64,000 nt of DNA from Paenibacillus pasadenensis (GTDB lineage Bacteria; Bacillota; Bacilli; Paenibacillales; Paenibacillaceae): NCBI RefSeq assembly GCF_023715725.1, contig NZ_JAMBOT010000005.1, forward strand, positions 124,001 to 188,000, read 5' to 3'. Below the pieces are notes generated by a model. It saw only the letters and a list, made by a program, of their open reading frames with translations, did no database searches and was not told the origin of the DNA. Below, in pieces: positions 24,546 to 34,149 of the stretch; the stretch's first letter is position 1; each line of letters begins with the position of its first letter. Made by a program: the position numbers and the translations under genes.

Positions 24546-25406
24546 ATGAGCAAAAAGAAATGGCTGGGAACGGGCGCGGCAGCGCTGCTGCTTGCCGCTG
24601 TAATCTCTGGCTGCGGAGCAAATGAAGGCGGAGCGAATACAAATTCGGGCGGCTCTGGAGGCGAATCGCCAGCTCCCGGCGGGGAAAGCGGCGCGGTGCA
24701 GGCGATCACGGACCGCGGCAAGCTTGTTGTCGGCGTGAAGTACGACACCAAGCTGTTCGGCTTGAAAAACACCGAAACAGGCGATGTAGAAGGCTTTGAT
24801 ATCGATATTTCCAAAAAAATCGCCAAAAAGCTGCTCGGCGACGAGAGCAAAATTGAGCTGAAGGAAGTAACGAGCAAAACGCGTATTCCGATGCTCAACA
24901 ACGGCGATATCGACCTGATCGTAGCGACGATGACGATTACCGAGGATCGCAAAACGCAGGTGGACTTCTCGGACGTGTACTTTAATGCGGGCCAGTCACT
25001 GCTGGTCAAAAAGGACAGCCCGATCAAAAGCATTGACGACGTGACCAAGGATACTAAGGTCATTGGGCAAAAAGGCGCAACTTCGATTAAAAACATTGAA
25101 GATAAAGTGCCTGGGCTGCGCGTGCTGCAATACGAAAATTATCAAGAGGCGTTCACCGCGCTGAAGTCGGGCAAAGGCGAGGTGCTCACAACCGATAACG
25201 CGATTCTGTTCGGCATGAGCCAGCAGGACCCTAACTATGTTGTCGTGGGCGGCATGTTCACCGATGAGCCTTACGGCATTGCCGCCAAAAAAGGCAGCGC
25301 TGATCTGGTAACGGCCGTCAACGAAACGCTTAAAGAGCTGAAGGACAGCGGCGAATATGCCGCCATCTACGAGAAGTGGATGGGCGAGAAGCCGCCTGGT
25401 GAATAA
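24546..25406 (+). CDS. Polar amino acid-binding lipoprotein (GlnH-like)
   Basis: Extracytoplasmic amino acid receptor, 286 aa, with signal peptide and lipobox ISGC near residue 23. A Gly/Ser-rich linker follows, then the SBP_bac_3 domain: GKLVVGVKYDTKLFG, EGFDIDISKKIAKKL, NNGDIDLIVATMTITEDRK (the ligand region) and YGIAAKKGSADLV. This order and these motifs are typical of glutamine/glutamate-binding proteins. It is co-oriented with the ATPase and followed by the first permease after 2 bp. Confidence 0.92.
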   Translation: MSKKKWLGTGAAALLLAAVISGCGANEGGANTNSGGSGGESPAPGGESGAVQAITDRGKLVVGVKYDTKLFGLKNTETGDVEGFDIDISKKIAKKLLGDESKIELKEVTSKTRIPMLNNGDIDLIVATMTITEDRKTQVDFSDVYFNAGQSLLVKKDSPIKSIDDVTKDTKVIGQKGATSIKNIEDKVPGLRVLQYENYQEAFTALKSGKGEVLTTDNAILFGMSQQDPNYVVVGGMFTDEPYGIAAKKGSADLVTAVNETLKELKDSGEYAAIYEKWMGEKPPGE

Positions 25407-25408
25407 CG

Positions 25409-26059
25409 ATGGATTTCTCCTTTGTCGGCACCTACTGGGGAGACTTCACGGAAGGCTTTAAAAATACGATTTACGCCAGTCTGCTGGCGTTGGCGGGCAG
25501 TTTTGTGCTTGGCGTACTGCTCGCCGTATTCCGCATTTCACCCTGGCGGGTAGTAAGAGCAATAGGAACCGCTTACGTGGAGTTTTTCCGAAACATCCCA
25601 TTGCTGCTCGTCGTGTATATTTTCTACCTCGGCCTTCCTTCGGCGGGAGTGGATCTGGACGGCTTCACTTCCGGCACGCTGGGGCTGATGATTTATACTT
25701 CGGCTTTTATTGCCGAAGCGATCCGGGCAGGCATCCAATCCGTTCCGCAGGGACAGATGGAGGCGGCTCGTTCTACAGGTTTGACGTATGTGCAGGCGAT
25801 GCGCTTTGTTGTTTTGCCGCAGGCTGTGCGGATTGTTATTCCGCCAATTAGCAACCAGTTTTTGAATCTGGTCAAAAACTCTTCTATTTTAGGCGTTGTA
25901 GCCGGATTCGACTTGATGTATTTTGCCGACAACGTCAACAGTTATTCCTTCCAGACGATTGAAACGTATCTGGTTGCCGCAGGCTTTTATCTCATTCTGA
26001 CGATCCCGCTGGCTTACGCGACAAATGTACTGGAGCGCAGGCTGGCGCGGGCGGGATGA
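25409..26059 (+). CDS. Polar amino acid ABC permease 1
   Basis: His/Glu/Gln/Arg-type permease, 216 aa. It starts 2 bp after the binding-protein stop. Residues 14-32 form TM1; VEFFRNIPLLLVVYIFYLG is the family hallmark, and MEAARSTGLTYVQAMRFVVLPQAVR is the EAA loop that contacts the ATPase. It probably pairs with the next gene product as a heterodimer. Confidence 0.92.
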   Translation: MDFSFVGTYWGDFTEGFKNTIYASLLALAGSFVLGVLLAVFRISPWRVVRAIGTAYVEFFRNIPLLLVVYIFYLGLPSAGVDLDGFTSGTLGLMIYTSAFIAEAIRAGIQSVPQGQMEAARSTGLTYVQAMRFVVLPQAVRIVIPPISNQFLNLVKNSSILGVVAGFDLMYFADNVNSYSFQTIETYLVAAGFYLILTIPLAYATNVLERRLARAG

Positions 26060-26075
26060 AGGGGGAGATCACGGA

Positions 26076-26807
26076 ATGGATTTTGCAGGCGCGTACTCTC
26101 CCCATAATTTAAGCTTTATTTTGCAAGGCTTCGGATTGACGCTGCTCATTGCCGCCATTTCGATTGTGCTAAGCTTTGCGATGGGCACGCTGATGGGCAT
26201 AATCCGCTACAGCCGGATTCCGGTTGTGGCGCAGCTGACGATGCTGGTAACGGAAACGATTCGAAATTTGCCGTTGCTGCTGCTGATCTTTTTCGTCAAG
26301 TTTGCGCTGCCTGAGGTTGGCATCAAGCTGTCCACGTTTTGGGCGGCCGTTGTCGCTCTGACCATCTTTGAGGGCGCGATGATAAGCGAAATTGTCCGCA
26401 GCGGCCTTCAGTCGGTGAACAAAGGGCTTGTAGAGGCGGCGCGCTCATCCGGTTTAACGGCGGCACAGACGATGCGGCATGTCGTGCTTCCCATCGGGCT
26501 TCGGCGCATGGTGCCGCCGCTCGTCAGCCAGTTCATCTCGCTGCTCAAGGATACGTCGCTAGCCGTCGTTATCTCCCTTCCGGAGCTGATGCACAGCGCC
26601 AACATCGTCATGGGGCAAAATATTAAGCAGGTATTCCCGGTTCTGCTGCTGGCCGCCGTGTTGTATTTTGCGGTCAATTACGGCCTGTCGCTGTTATCGA
26701 CGCGCTGGGAAAGCCGTGAAGGCGGCCGCAGCCGCAAGCCGGGCAAAGGCAAACCGGCAGCAGGCGGCCGTCCGGCTTCAGCTCCGGCTGCTCGCGCGGA
26801 AGGCTGA
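26076..26807 (+). CDS. Polar amino acid ABC permease 2
   Basis: Second permease of the amino acid importer, 243 aa. It has the same family landmarks (ETIRNLPLLLLIFFVKFALP; VEAARSSGLTAAQTMRHVVLPIG). The ATG at 26076 was preferred for GGGGGAG 8 nt upstream; an in-frame start at 26025 would overlap the previous gene. The last 30 residues are a Lys/Gly/Pro/Ala-rich cytoplasmic tail not usual for the family. A terminator follows. Confidence 0.92.
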   Translation: MDFAGAYSPHNLSFILQGFGLTLLIAAISIVLSFAMGTLMGIIRYSRIPVVAQLTMLVTETIRNLPLLLLIFFVKFALPEVGIKLSTFWAAVVALTIFEGAMISEIVRSGLQSVNKGLVEAARSSGLTAAQTMRHVVLPIGLRRMVPPLVSQFISLLKDTSLAVVISLPELMHSANIVMGQNIKQVFPVLLLAAVLYFAVNYGLSLLSTRWESREGGRSRKPGKGKPAAGGRPASAPAARAEG

Positions 26808-26869
26808 CACGGAGAGGTTGAGAAAAGTCCGTTTTGAAAGTAACGTAAAATGGTTTCACAACCGCAGTT

Positions 26870-26910
26870 AAGGACGAAGCATGGGGCATTAGCTCCGCTT
26901 CGTCCTTTTA
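26870..26910 (+). terminator. Terminator of the amino acid ABC operon
   Basis: AAGGACGAAGC pairs perfectly with GCTTCGTCCTT and the stem is followed by TTTAG; an inner GGGGC/GCTCC pairing is also possible. Confidence 0.85.
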
Positions 26911-27043
26911 GCTATTCCCGTTCAGCCGCGTATGCGGTCGAAAACGGGTTAGACTTATGGCTCAATACCGCCTAAAATGTTTTTAGCTGAAGCGGAAACT
27001 TTTTCACCGGACTTTTTACTCGAATAGGAGTTAAACGAACCTA

Positions 27044-27805
27044 ATGTCTTGGGAACTATTTTTGTTAATTGCAGGCGGCGGCTTCCTGGCTGCTTTTGTT
27101 GATTCTGTCGTGGGAGGCGGAGGACTTGTTTCCGTGCCGGTGCTTTTGACAGCGGGACTGCCTCCCCATGTAGCGCTTGGCACAAATAAGCTTGCAGGCA
27201 CGGTCGGCTCGTTTACGAGCATGCTGACCTTTATCCGTTCCGGCAAGGTGGAGCTGCGCGTCGCGCTGCGGCTGCTTCCGCTGACGGTGGTCGGAGCGGC
27301 TGGCGGAACGCTGCTGCTACAGCAGGTGCCGTCCGACTGGCTGCGGCCGCTCGTTGTTGCCATGCTGATCCTGATTACGCTGTACACGATATTCAAAAAA
27401 AGCTGGGGGAGCGATGGCGCGCAGCGCGCCGCCTTTACCCGCCGGGCGGTTGTCATTCTTGCGGTTGCGGCTTTTGTGTTAGGCGGTTATGACGGCTTTT
27501 TCGGTCCGGGCACCGGATCGTTTCTAATCTTTGTGTTTTTGCTGGCTGGATACGATTTTGTCCGTTCAGCGGGAAACGCTAAAGTGCTCAACTTTGGCAG
27601 CAACATCGCCAGTCTGATCACATTTGCACTGCTGGGAAGCGTGGACTGGCGCATTGGCCTCACGATGAGCGTGTTTATGGTGCTTGGCGCGCTTACCGGT
27701 TCCAGACTTGCCATCCGCCAAGGAGCAAAATACGTCCGCCCGCTCTTTATCGCTGTCAGCTCATTGCTCATATTGCGGCAGGCTTGGGAGCTGCTGTTTC
27801 GCTAA
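27044..27805 (+). CDS. TauE/SafE (TSUP) family anion permease
   Basis: Membrane protein of 253 aa with about eight hydrophobic segments. The signature halves are seen: GGGFLAAFVDSVVGGGGLVSVPVLL with PPHVALGTNKLAGTVGS near the start, and GGYDGFFGPGTGSFLIF plus NAKVLNFGSNIASL in the second half. The family moves sulfite, sulfoacetate or related anions; the substrate is not predictable. AGGAG precedes the ATG by about 12 nt. The next gene follows within 23 bp but has an unrelated function. Confidence 0.86.
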   Translation: MSWELFLLIAGGGFLAAFVDSVVGGGGLVSVPVLLTAGLPPHVALGTNKLAGTVGSFTSMLTFIRSGKVELRVALRLLPLTVVGAAGGTLLLQQVPSDWLRPLVVAMLILITLYTIFKKSWGSDGAQRAAFTRRAVVILAVAAFVLGGYDGFFGPGTGSFLIFVFLLAGYDFVRSAGNAKVLNFGSNIASLITFALLGSVDWRIGLTMSVFMVLGALTGSRLAIRQGAKYVRPLFIAVSSLLILRQAWELLFR

Positions 27806-27828
27806 ATTCGTACAAATTGAAAGGATGA

Positions 27829-28626
27829 ATGGGCTTGGCACTCGCTCAATGCAGCTTTTTTTCGGATGTGCTGGGGCTAACCTGCTCCATGAATGTGATC
27901 ATTCCGCAGCGTACTAAATACCAAATCGGCATGGAGGGAAAAGTACACGGAGGCAAGTTTCCGGTTCTTTATCTGCTTCACGGGTTGTCCGACGATCATT
28001 CCATTTGGCTCCGGCGCACCTCCATTGAGCGTTATGCAGCGGAATATGGCATTGCCGTCGTGATGCCGACCGTTCAGAGGGGCTTTTATACCGATATGAA
28101 AACCGGCGGACGATATTGGACGTTCATTAGCGAAGAGCTGCCGGAAATAGCCGGAGCGATGTTTCCGCTGTCCGAAAAGCGCGAGGATACGTTTGCCGCG
28201 GGCCTTTCGATGGGCGGTTACGGAGCGTTTAAGCTTGCGCTGAAGCGTCCGGACCGGTATGCTGCTGCAGCCAGCCTATCGGGAGCGCTTGATATCCAGG
28301 CGCTTTATAGTCGTGAGGAGACGATAACGGCCGGAGAGCTGAAATGGATATTCGGAACCCGCACAGAGGCGGCGGACGGAGCGGATGATCTGTTCCGGTT
28401 AGCCAAAGAGACTGCCCGGCTGCCGCAGCAGGAACAGCCGCAGCTGTTTCAGTGCTGCGGCACGGAGGATTTTTTGTATGCGGATAATCAGTCGTTCCGA
28501 GCTCACGCCGATGGGTTGGGCTTGCGGCTTCATTACGAAGAAAGTCCCGGCACGCATGAGTGGGGGTACTGGGATGCGCAAATCCAGCGTGTGCTGCAGT
28601 GGCTGCCCATTCGGACTAGCCAGTAA
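27829..28626 (+). CDS. Esterase, esterase-D/S-formylglutathione-hydrolase-like
   Basis: Serine hydrolase of 265 aa with an alpha/beta-hydrolase fold. The nucleophile Ser127 is in [10 protein letters not shown], the aromatic/oxyanion region in [17 protein letters not shown], an Asp in [10 protein letters not shown] and the catalytic His in GTHEWGYWD. The N-terminal CSMNVIIPQ resembles Firmicute EstA/EstC carboxylesterases acting on short acyl esters. No signal peptide is present. GAAAGGATGA precedes the ATG. Confidence 0.86.
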   Translation: MGLALAQCSFFSDVLGLTCSMNVIIPQRTKYQIGMEGKVHGGKFPVLYLLHGLSDDHSIWLRRTSIERYAAEYGIAVVMPTVQRGFYTDMKTGGRYWTFISEELPEIAGAMFPLSEKREDTFAAGLSMGGYGAFKLALKRPDRYAAAASLSGALDIQALYSREETITAGELKWIFGTRTEAADGADDLFRLAKETARLPQQEQPQLFQCCGTEDFLYADNQSFRAHADGLGLRLHYEESPGTHEWGYWDAQIQRVLQWLPIRTSQ

Positions 28627-28686
28627 TTCCCTGCAACTTTGAAGGAGGATGGCTCGTTTTAGAGGTATATTGAGCCTGAACCAAAC

Positions 28687-28711
28687 GAAAAAAGCCTCCC
28701 GGAGGGAGGCT
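28687..28711 (-). terminator. Terminator of the NlpC/P60 gene
   Basis: On the minus strand GCCTCCC and GGGAGGC flank a TCC loop and are followed by six or more T residues. Confidence 0.9.
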
Positions 28712-28741
28712 TGGTCAGATAAATGGGAATGAGTGCTTTAA

Positions 28742-29233
28742 TTAAAGGACGCGGCGCGCCGTTTTGTAGTTTTTGCTCCACCAGCCGGATTTAATTGTAT
28801 CAACCGTTACGCCCGGATCGCCGTAAGTGTGAATGATTTTTCCGTCGCCAACGTACACGCCTACGTGAGAGACCGGCGAGTAGAAGAACACAAGATCGCC
28901 TGGTTTCAGGTTGCTCTTGGAGACGTACTTGCCTACTTTAGACTGCGCTAACGATGTGCGCGGCAGATTGACGCCTACTTTTTTGAAAGCGTATGCCATC
29001 AGGCTGGAGCAGTCAAAGTAACGGGTTGTGCTTGTAGGAGCTCCAAATTTATAAGGCTTGCCCATCTGAGCCTTAGCTGCGGCAATAACTGTGCTGGATG
29101 CAGTAGCTGCGGAAGCCTGCTGCGTGATTGTGCCTTGTGCTGCAGGAAGTATGGAAACGCCTGTAAGGGCAATGGATGCGGCGATTGTAGCTGCTGCGAT
29201 TTTTTTTGCGAATTTAGGATTGATGTAGGTCAT
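28742..29233 (-). CDS. Secreted NlpC/P60 peptidoglycan endopeptidase
   Basis: Cell-wall hydrolase of 163 aa that cleaves peptide stems. A signal peptide covers residues 1 to about 43 (ending near QQASAATA). The NlpC/P60 domain has Cys75 in YFDCSSLMAY, His123 in SHVGVYVGDG and His135 in IIHTYG. It has only the catalytic domain, no LysM, SH3 or choline-binding repeats, which is short for the family but common in Paenibacillus. The ATG has a GAGAGGAATT site. It appears monocistronic. Confidence 0.9.
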   Translation of the reverse strand: MTYINPKFAKKIAAATIAASIALTGVSILPAAQGTITQQASAATASSTVIAAAKAQMGKPYKFGAPTSTTRYFDCSSLMAYAFKKVGVNLPRTSLAQSKVGKYVSKSNLKPGDLVFFYSPVSHVGVYVGDGKIIHTYGDPGVTVDTIKSGWWSKNYKTARRVL

Positions 29234-29454
29234 GGTGTCAATTCCTCTCTTCTTGTGGAAGTATTGGAGTACTCGGCTGTTCGTTCAGCTGATAGGACTT
29301 GCTTGGTGAACCGGTACAACCAAGATAACACACTTCAGAACTGCCAGACCTTTCCTCTGAGACGTTTGGACTAGTGTTGATAAGGCTTTCATCCCGATTG
29401 TGAGAAACTTATGAGAAAGCTCTCATCTTTGTTTAAGCTTTCTCTCATCTGGGT

Positions 29455-30459
29455 TTAAGCCTTTATTTGCTTTAAATCCGGATACAGCAGGTGAACGGCT
29501 TCATCGAAGTCGGCCTCGCGCATTCTGGCGTCCTCCAGCTCTCCAAACGCCTCTAATTCACGCAATATGTCCATAAAACGATACTGCTCCAAGCTGCATT
29601 CCACCGTAATTGTGCGCTCCTGCAGCTGTTTGCCGTCGGCCGAGGAGGAGCTTTGCACATGCGTCCAAGCCTTTTCCGCCTGTTCCAGCGTCCGATAGGT
29701 CACTTCAATGAGAGCAGGCATGCCGATTTTGGAGCGCAAACCTTCCAGCGGACCGTCGTAATGAAGCGACCCTTCGGTGATCACGATGACCCGGCTGCAT
29801 AACTGCTCAATATCGTCCATATCATGCGTTGTCAGCATGATTGTTGTGCCAAGCTCTTTATTAATGCTGCGCAGCAGCGAGCGGATATCCCGCTTGGCGG
29901 AGGCGTCCAGTCCGATTGTCGGCTCGTCGAGGATTAAAATGGACGGCTCATGCAGCAGCGCTGCCGCCAGATCGCCGCGCATCCTTTGGCCGAGCGACAG
30001 CTTGCGCACTGGCGTATCCAAAAACTCGCCTAAATGCAGCAAATCGTTCAGCTCCGCCACTCGTTTGTGCCGCTGCCGCTCCTCCATGCGGTACATCGCT
30101 CCTAATACCTCAAAGGAATCCTTCAACGGCAAGTCCCACCAGAGCTGTGAGCGCTGTCCGAACAAAACGCCAAGCGAACGGGCAGCCTCTTTCCTTTTGC
30201 GGTGAGGATTAATTCCGCCAAGCCTGACCTCGCCGGAGGTCGGATGCAAAATGCCCGACAGCATTTTGATCGTCGTGGATTTTCCTGCTCCGTTTGGCCC
30301 GATAAAACCGGTGAACTCTCCTTTATTAATGGAGAAGCTTACATCGCGCACCGCTTCTTTATCGATGCTGTCCAGGCGCAAAAAGCTGCGGATGCCTCCG
30401 TTGGGCTGTTTTGGCGCACGAACCCGAAATGTTTTATATAAATGACTAGCCTCAATCAT
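29455..30459 (-). CDS. ABC-2 exporter ATP-binding protein (COG4586-like)
   Basis: ATPase of an uncharacterised ABC exporter, 334 aa. Walker A is GPNGAGKST (54-62), the signature is LSLGQRMRGDLAAALL, Walker B is ILILDEPTIGLD, and the switch histidine is in TTHDMDDIE. A C-terminal extension beyond about 240 is typical of this group. It is the last gene of a three-gene minus-strand unit after two permeases, with GGAGGAGATAGC before its ATG. Two similar CTCTCATC-containing direct repeats at 29420-29460 lie over its 3' end. Confidence 0.88.
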   Translation of the reverse strand: MIEASHLYKTFRVRAPKQPNGGIRSFLRLDSIDKEAVRDVSFSINKGEFTGFIGPNGAGKSTTIKMLSGILHPTSGEVRLGGINPHRKRKEAARSLGVLFGQRSQLWWDLPLKDSFEVLGAMYRMEERQRHKRVAELNDLLHLGEFLDTPVRKLSLGQRMRGDLAAALLHEPSILILDEPTIGLDASAKRDIRSLLRSINKELGTTIMLTTHDMDDIEQLCSRVIVITEGSLHYDGPLEGLRSKIGMPALIEVTYRTLEQAEKAWTHVQSSSSADGKQLQERTITVECSLEQYRFMDILRELEAFGELEDARMREADFDEAVHLLYPDLKQIKA

Positions 30460-30472
30460 TGCTATCTCCTCC

Positions 30473-31285
30473 TCAGCTTCCCGTACTCTGATAGCGGCTC
30501 ATGCCTGTCCTCCAGAGCAATGCCCCTGCTCCAACCACGGCCGCCGAGGCTGCTGCGCTCAGAGCAAGTATCCATGGACCGGCTTCGCCCCGTACGATAT
30601 ATAAAGCGGGCATGTAGTTGACAAAAGCGACAGGAAGTCCGATGGTCAAAACGCCTTTCAGCCAGCCAGGGAAAATCGTTAACGGGTATCGGATTGCGGT
30701 ATGCGTCGCATCCTCCGTCAGATTTTGCAGCATGCTGATCCGGGTTAGCCAGAAGCCTGTTGCAGCAGTCGCTAAAGCGATGCCAAAGAGCAGCAGCGCT
30801 CCGTTCAAGCTGATTAGCAGCGTCAGCGGAATGGCGGACCAAAGCTCGATTTGCCCTTTTCCGGCTAGAATTCCTAAGCTATAGGCGAGCATGCCGAAGC
30901 CAAGCAGCAGCTCTCCGAATCGGATCGAGACGTTTTGAGTCATCAACACAAGCAGCACCGGTAGAGGACGCAGCAGCAGACCGTCAAGATTGCCGCTCAC
31001 CAAATACTGTTCGAGATGATGAACATCAGACGCAAAGGTTCGATAAATGGACTTGGAAAGGGTGAGCACGGAGTAAAGATAGGCGGATTCCGCGATGCTC
31101 CAGCCCTGAATCGTGCCGAATCGGCTGAGAATAACAGCAAGCAAAGCGAATTCCATAAAAGCGATAAATGCTGCGATGAAGGAGCCCGTCCAGAAATTAA
31201 AACGGTATTGCATTCTGCTGCGGATGCTGAAGCGGATGAGCAGCTTATACATCTTGACCATGTCTTTAACGTCTCGGATCATCAT
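30473..31285 (-). CDS. ABC-2 exporter permease (COG3694-like)
   Basis: Membrane subunit of 270 aa with six hydrophobic segments. It begins MMIRDVKDM and overlaps the upstream permease stop by four bases (ATGA) with GGAGGTG upstream. Landmarks include FNFWTGSFIAAFIAFMEFA and VSGNLDGLLLRPLPVLL, the latter characteristic of the DUF990/COG3694 group. The in-frame open stretch further upstream is antisense shadow of the first permease frame and is excluded. The exported substrate is unknown. Confidence 0.85.
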   Translation of the reverse strand: MMIRDVKDMVKMYKLLIRFSIRSRMQYRFNFWTGSFIAAFIAFMEFALLAVILSRFGTIQGWSIAESAYLYSVLTLSKSIYRTFASDVHHLEQYLVSGNLDGLLLRPLPVLLVLMTQNVSIRFGELLLGFGMLAYSLGILAGKGQIELWSAIPLTLLISLNGALLLFGIALATAATGFWLTRISMLQNLTEDATHTAIRYPLTIFPGWLKGVLTIGLPVAFVNYMPALYIVRGEAGPWILALSAAASAAVVGAGALLWRTGMSRYQSTGS

Positions 31286-32058
31286 CCGCCCTGCACCTCC
31301 GTTCGGAAGCGCATCAGCCGGGTAACAGCGAGGCAAGCAACGGTTAAAAATGCGCACCAAAAAAGCGAAGGGAGCAGCGCGCTTGCACCGTCCATTCCCA
31401 AATAGATGCGTGCGGGTATGTATTGCAGACAGGGATACACGGACCAGCGGCTGAACGCTCCGAGCCAACCGGGAAGCCACTCCACTGGAATGAGAAAACC
31501 GGAAAACAAGGTGAACATGGCATGATTCAGCCAATGCAGCCAATGGGATTCCGTTGTCCAAAGCGAAACGGCTCCGATGAGATATTGAATACAGATGGAC
31601 AAATAAGCAGCGCCTAAAACCGCAGCGATAAAAACAGCGGCATTCGTCAGGCTTGAAGGGAAACGAAGCGGGATAAGGAGGACATACAGCATATAAATCG
31701 GGAAACTTTTGTACAAGGCTTGGTACCAGAGGTTGCCCCACTCGCGGCTCATCATGTTGTAAAACAGATGCACGGGACGAGCGAGCTCGGTAGCGATTGC
31801 CCCCGTTCGCACCAAGGCGGGAATTCCGAGTCCAAAGCTGGAAAAAGCGGTGATCCAAAGCAGGCATTGATTCAGAGCGACATAGGAGACAAGGCCGGCC
31901 AAACCGTACACGCCGAGATCTCGGCCCTCTCCAATTCCTGTCCATATGGACAGATAGATGAAACCGAACAGGGCGCTTGCAATGTTGTGCAGCAGATGTG
32001 AAGCCCGGTACTGCAAATTGCGGGAATAGCTTGCGCGTGCGAGCGCATAAAAAAGCAT
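31282..32058 (-). CDS. ABC-2 exporter permease (COG4587-like)
   Basis: First gene of the three-gene exporter, 258 aa, six hydrophobic segments. It has the shape of COG4587 permeases (NIASALFGFIYLSIWTG, RTGAIATELARPVHLFYNMM). The ATG at 32058 has GAGGTG 4-5 nt upstream; the ATG at 32070 has no ribosome site. It overlaps the next gene by four bases. Confidence 0.84.
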   Translation of the reverse strand: MLFYALARASYSRNLQYRASHLLHNIASALFGFIYLSIWTGIGEGRDLGVYGLAGLVSYVALNQCLLWITAFSSFGLGIPALVRTGAIATELARPVHLFYNMMSREWGNLWYQALYKSFPIYMLYVLLIPLRFPSSLTNAAVFIAAVLGAAYLSICIQYLIGAVSLWTTESHWLHWLNHAMFTLFSGFLIPVEWLPGWLGAFSRWSVYPCLQYIPARIYLGMDGASALLPSLFWCAFLTVACLAVTRLMRFRTEVQGG

Positions 32059-32258
32059 GTGACACCTCATTTCGTAGATATTGGAATATCGACCAAAATT
32101 AAGGTGAAATGCGAAGAGAGCGGAAAAACATCATATCAAGGTTGGCCTTATAAGGCAAGAGCTTTTTTCTAATCTTTCCATCGTATGGGTTTAGCGCGAA
32201 TGACGGAGGGCCAATTGGCGCACGATAGGAAACATAGGGAAAGGAAGGAGTCTATTCC

Positions 32259-33122
32259 ATGACGCTTTGGCTGGAAGTGGTGCTGCGCACGTTAAGCTCG
32301 GTTGTTGTGCTGTTTATCGTCACAAAGCTGCTGGGCAAGCGCCAATTGTCTCAATTATCGCTGTTTGAATACATAACGGGCATTACGATCGGCAACATCG
32401 CCGGTTATATTTCACTCGACACGGATTCGGAATGGTACCTTGGATTTGTCGCTATTGCGGCGTGGTCAATCGTATCGATCGGAATCGAGTTTTGGACGCT
32501 TAAAAGCAGGTGGATCCGGGGGATAGCCGATGGCCAGGGAACCGTGCTGATCCAGAACGGCTCCATATTGGAGCACAATATGTTCAAGGTGCGGATTACG
32601 CTGGACGAATTGCTGGAGCAGCTCCGCAAAAAAAGCGTGTTTAAGGTTTCCGAATGCGAATTTGCGGTTATGGAAAAAAGCGGAGAGATTAATGTGCTGC
32701 TCAAAAAGGAAAACCAGCCGCTTACTCCAAAGATGCTTGGCTGGACGATGAAGGAGGAGCAAGAGCCGCAGACGGTCATGATGGACGGCGAGGTGCTGCA
32801 GGAGCCGTTGCGCAGCATAGGCAAGGATGAGGATTGGCTGAGGCACGAGCTGTCCGGGTTAAAGGTGCAGCCGGAAGAGGTGTTTTTGGCGCAGGTTGAT
32901 GATAAGGGAAGCCTGTCGGTCCAAAAGGGCACATTGAACGGAGCGGTGGAGCGCTCCAAAAAAACGCCGCGCCAGCAGCTGCTCAGCTCGCTTCAGCAAT
33001 GTCAAAGCGATATGGAGCAGTTCGGCCGTTTTGCACGGAGCGAAGAAGAAAGGGAGGCCCTTCTGTCCTGCTCGCGCCAGCTGAAACAATTGATTCGCCA
33101 GGCGCAGCCGGAGCTGAAGTGA
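32259..33122 (+). CDS. DUF421 (YetF/YrbG-like) membrane protein
   Basis: Membrane protein of 287 aa. Three membrane segments occupy residues 1-80 (SVVVLFIVTKLLGKRQLSQL, ITGITIGNIAGYISLD). The YetF cytoplasmic domain follows, with GTVLIQNGSILEHNMFKVRITLDEL and WLRHELSGLKVQPEEVFLAQVD. The last 60 residues are a helical, charged tail. Firmicute relatives are mostly uncharacterised; some are linked to sporulation or germination. AAAGGAAGGAG precedes the ATG. Confidence 0.86.
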   Translation: MTLWLEVVLRTLSSVVVLFIVTKLLGKRQLSQLSLFEYITGITIGNIAGYISLDTDSEWYLGFVAIAAWSIVSIGIEFWTLKSRWIRGIADGQGTVLIQNGSILEHNMFKVRITLDELLEQLRKKSVFKVSECEFAVMEKSGEINVLLKKENQPLTPKMLGWTMKEEQEPQTVMMDGEVLQEPLRSIGKDEDWLRHELSGLKVQPEEVFLAQVDDKGSLSVQKGTLNGAVERSKKTPRQQLLSSLQQCQSDMEQFGRFARSEEEREALLSCSRQLKQLIRQAQPELK

Positions 33123-33136
33123 CTCCCCTGCAAAAG

Positions 33137-33155
33137 CTTCTATATATAATAGAAG
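33137..33155 (-). terminator. Weak terminator of the YhcN/YlaJ-like gene
   Basis: CTTCTAT and ATAGAAG form a 7 bp stem; on the minus strand it is followed by CTTTTG, a short T run. Confidence 0.4.
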
Positions 33156-33162
33156 AAAAATG

Positions 33163-33906
33163 CTATCGGTTGTTTGCGCCGGCAGCTTTGCTTTCTTTTT
33201 CCTTGATAAGCTTAAGCGGCACCGGCATTTCGTCTCCGCCTGCAAAATGCTTCTGCACAAGCACGTTAAACGGTTTGATGTACCGGTTTAAATCACGTCC
33301 GCCCCAAGTTTCGCGCGCATACTCGACGAACTGATTCGTCACTTCGCTGTTGGCGGTAATATGCACCGTTTCAACGGATGGGGCCAGCTTGCGCACTCGG
33401 ACTGCGATCGTTTGTTTTAACTTTGAGGAAAGCTCGTTGTGATCGTTTACCGAAAAATAAGAGTTGTACGGAGTGACCAGATCACGGTTATCCCAGCGGT
33501 CGCTGCCGTTTTTATTGTTGTACACTCCGCTCATCCAGCCGCCGTTGTCCTGCTCACGCATCATTTTACTGCCGTTTTTGACCGGTTGGGTTGCGGTCCA
33601 GTCCAGCACGATGCCAACGTAAGCGTTGCGGTCGGTAAGCATGACGATGCCTTGAGCGACACCGTTCAGGCTTGTCACCTCGCTTGACAGATGAGCGCTG
33701 TATTCAACAAAGCGGTTGTTGTGCTGATCGGGATTGGAAACGGACAAGCCGTACATTTTGCTGCCTTCCAGATTCGGGCTTTTCTGGCGTGCGCCGTAAT
33801 TTTGATCGCCGCTCTGCGCATGCTCTTTATATCCGCATGCCGATGAAGCAAGCACGGACAGGGCGAGCGCTGAGTAGAGAAGAGCGTGTTTTCGGTTAAA
33901 TGGCAT
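33163..33906 (-). CDS. Sporulation lipoprotein, YhcN/YlaJ family
   Basis: Exported lipoprotein of 247 aa. Lipobox SSAC with Cys24, then a polar linker and the YhcN/YlaJ domain: GVAQGIVMLTDRNAYVGIVLD, LSSKLKQTIAVRVRKLAPSVETVHITANSEV and a lysine-rich end. The family is found in spore formers and located in the spore inner membrane or cortex region. It is transcribed from the minus strand toward the DUF421 gene. Confidence 0.85.
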   Translation of the reverse strand: MPFNRKHALLYSALALSVLASSACGYKEHAQSGDQNYGARQKSPNLEGSKMYGLSVSNPDQHNNRFVEYSAHLSSEVTSLNGVAQGIVMLTDRNAYVGIVLDWTATQPVKNGSKMMREQDNGGWMSGVYNNKNGSDRWDNRDLVTPYNSYFSVNDHNELSSKLKQTIAVRVRKLAPSVETVHITANSEVTNQFVEYARETWGGRDLNRYIKPFNVLVQKHFAGGDEMPVPLKLIKEKESKAAGANNR

Positions 33907-34120
33907 CGGTAATCGGGCCTCCTTCGGATCTTTCGCCTTGCCTTTAGGGTTCGCCGGAAAAAGTCAAATATGCGTCCAGAGCCTCATACATAATTGCCCA
34001 CGGTTTTGGTGCAAAATGATAAGGCGGGAATGGGGAAAAGACCTTGAAATGAGCGTTGCAACAAGGAAAAACGCCTTTTTTGACAGCTTTGAGAACAATT
34101 TGTGAACTCTCTGTGGAACA

Positions 34121-34149
34121 TTGACAATTAAGGGCTTCAACTTTATATT
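34121..34149 (+). promoter_or_regulatory. Promoter of the ctaC operon
   Basis: TTGACA (34121-34126) and TATATT (34144-34149) are separated by exactly 17 bp, a near-consensus sigma-A promoter. Transcription would start near 34156, leaving a leader of about 205 nt. Confidence 0.8.

Noticed and set aside
31286..32065. N-terminal extension of the second ABC permease frame upstream to 32065
   Set aside because: This part is the +1 frame of the first permease gene; the ATGA overlap and GGAGGTG site mark the real start at 31285.
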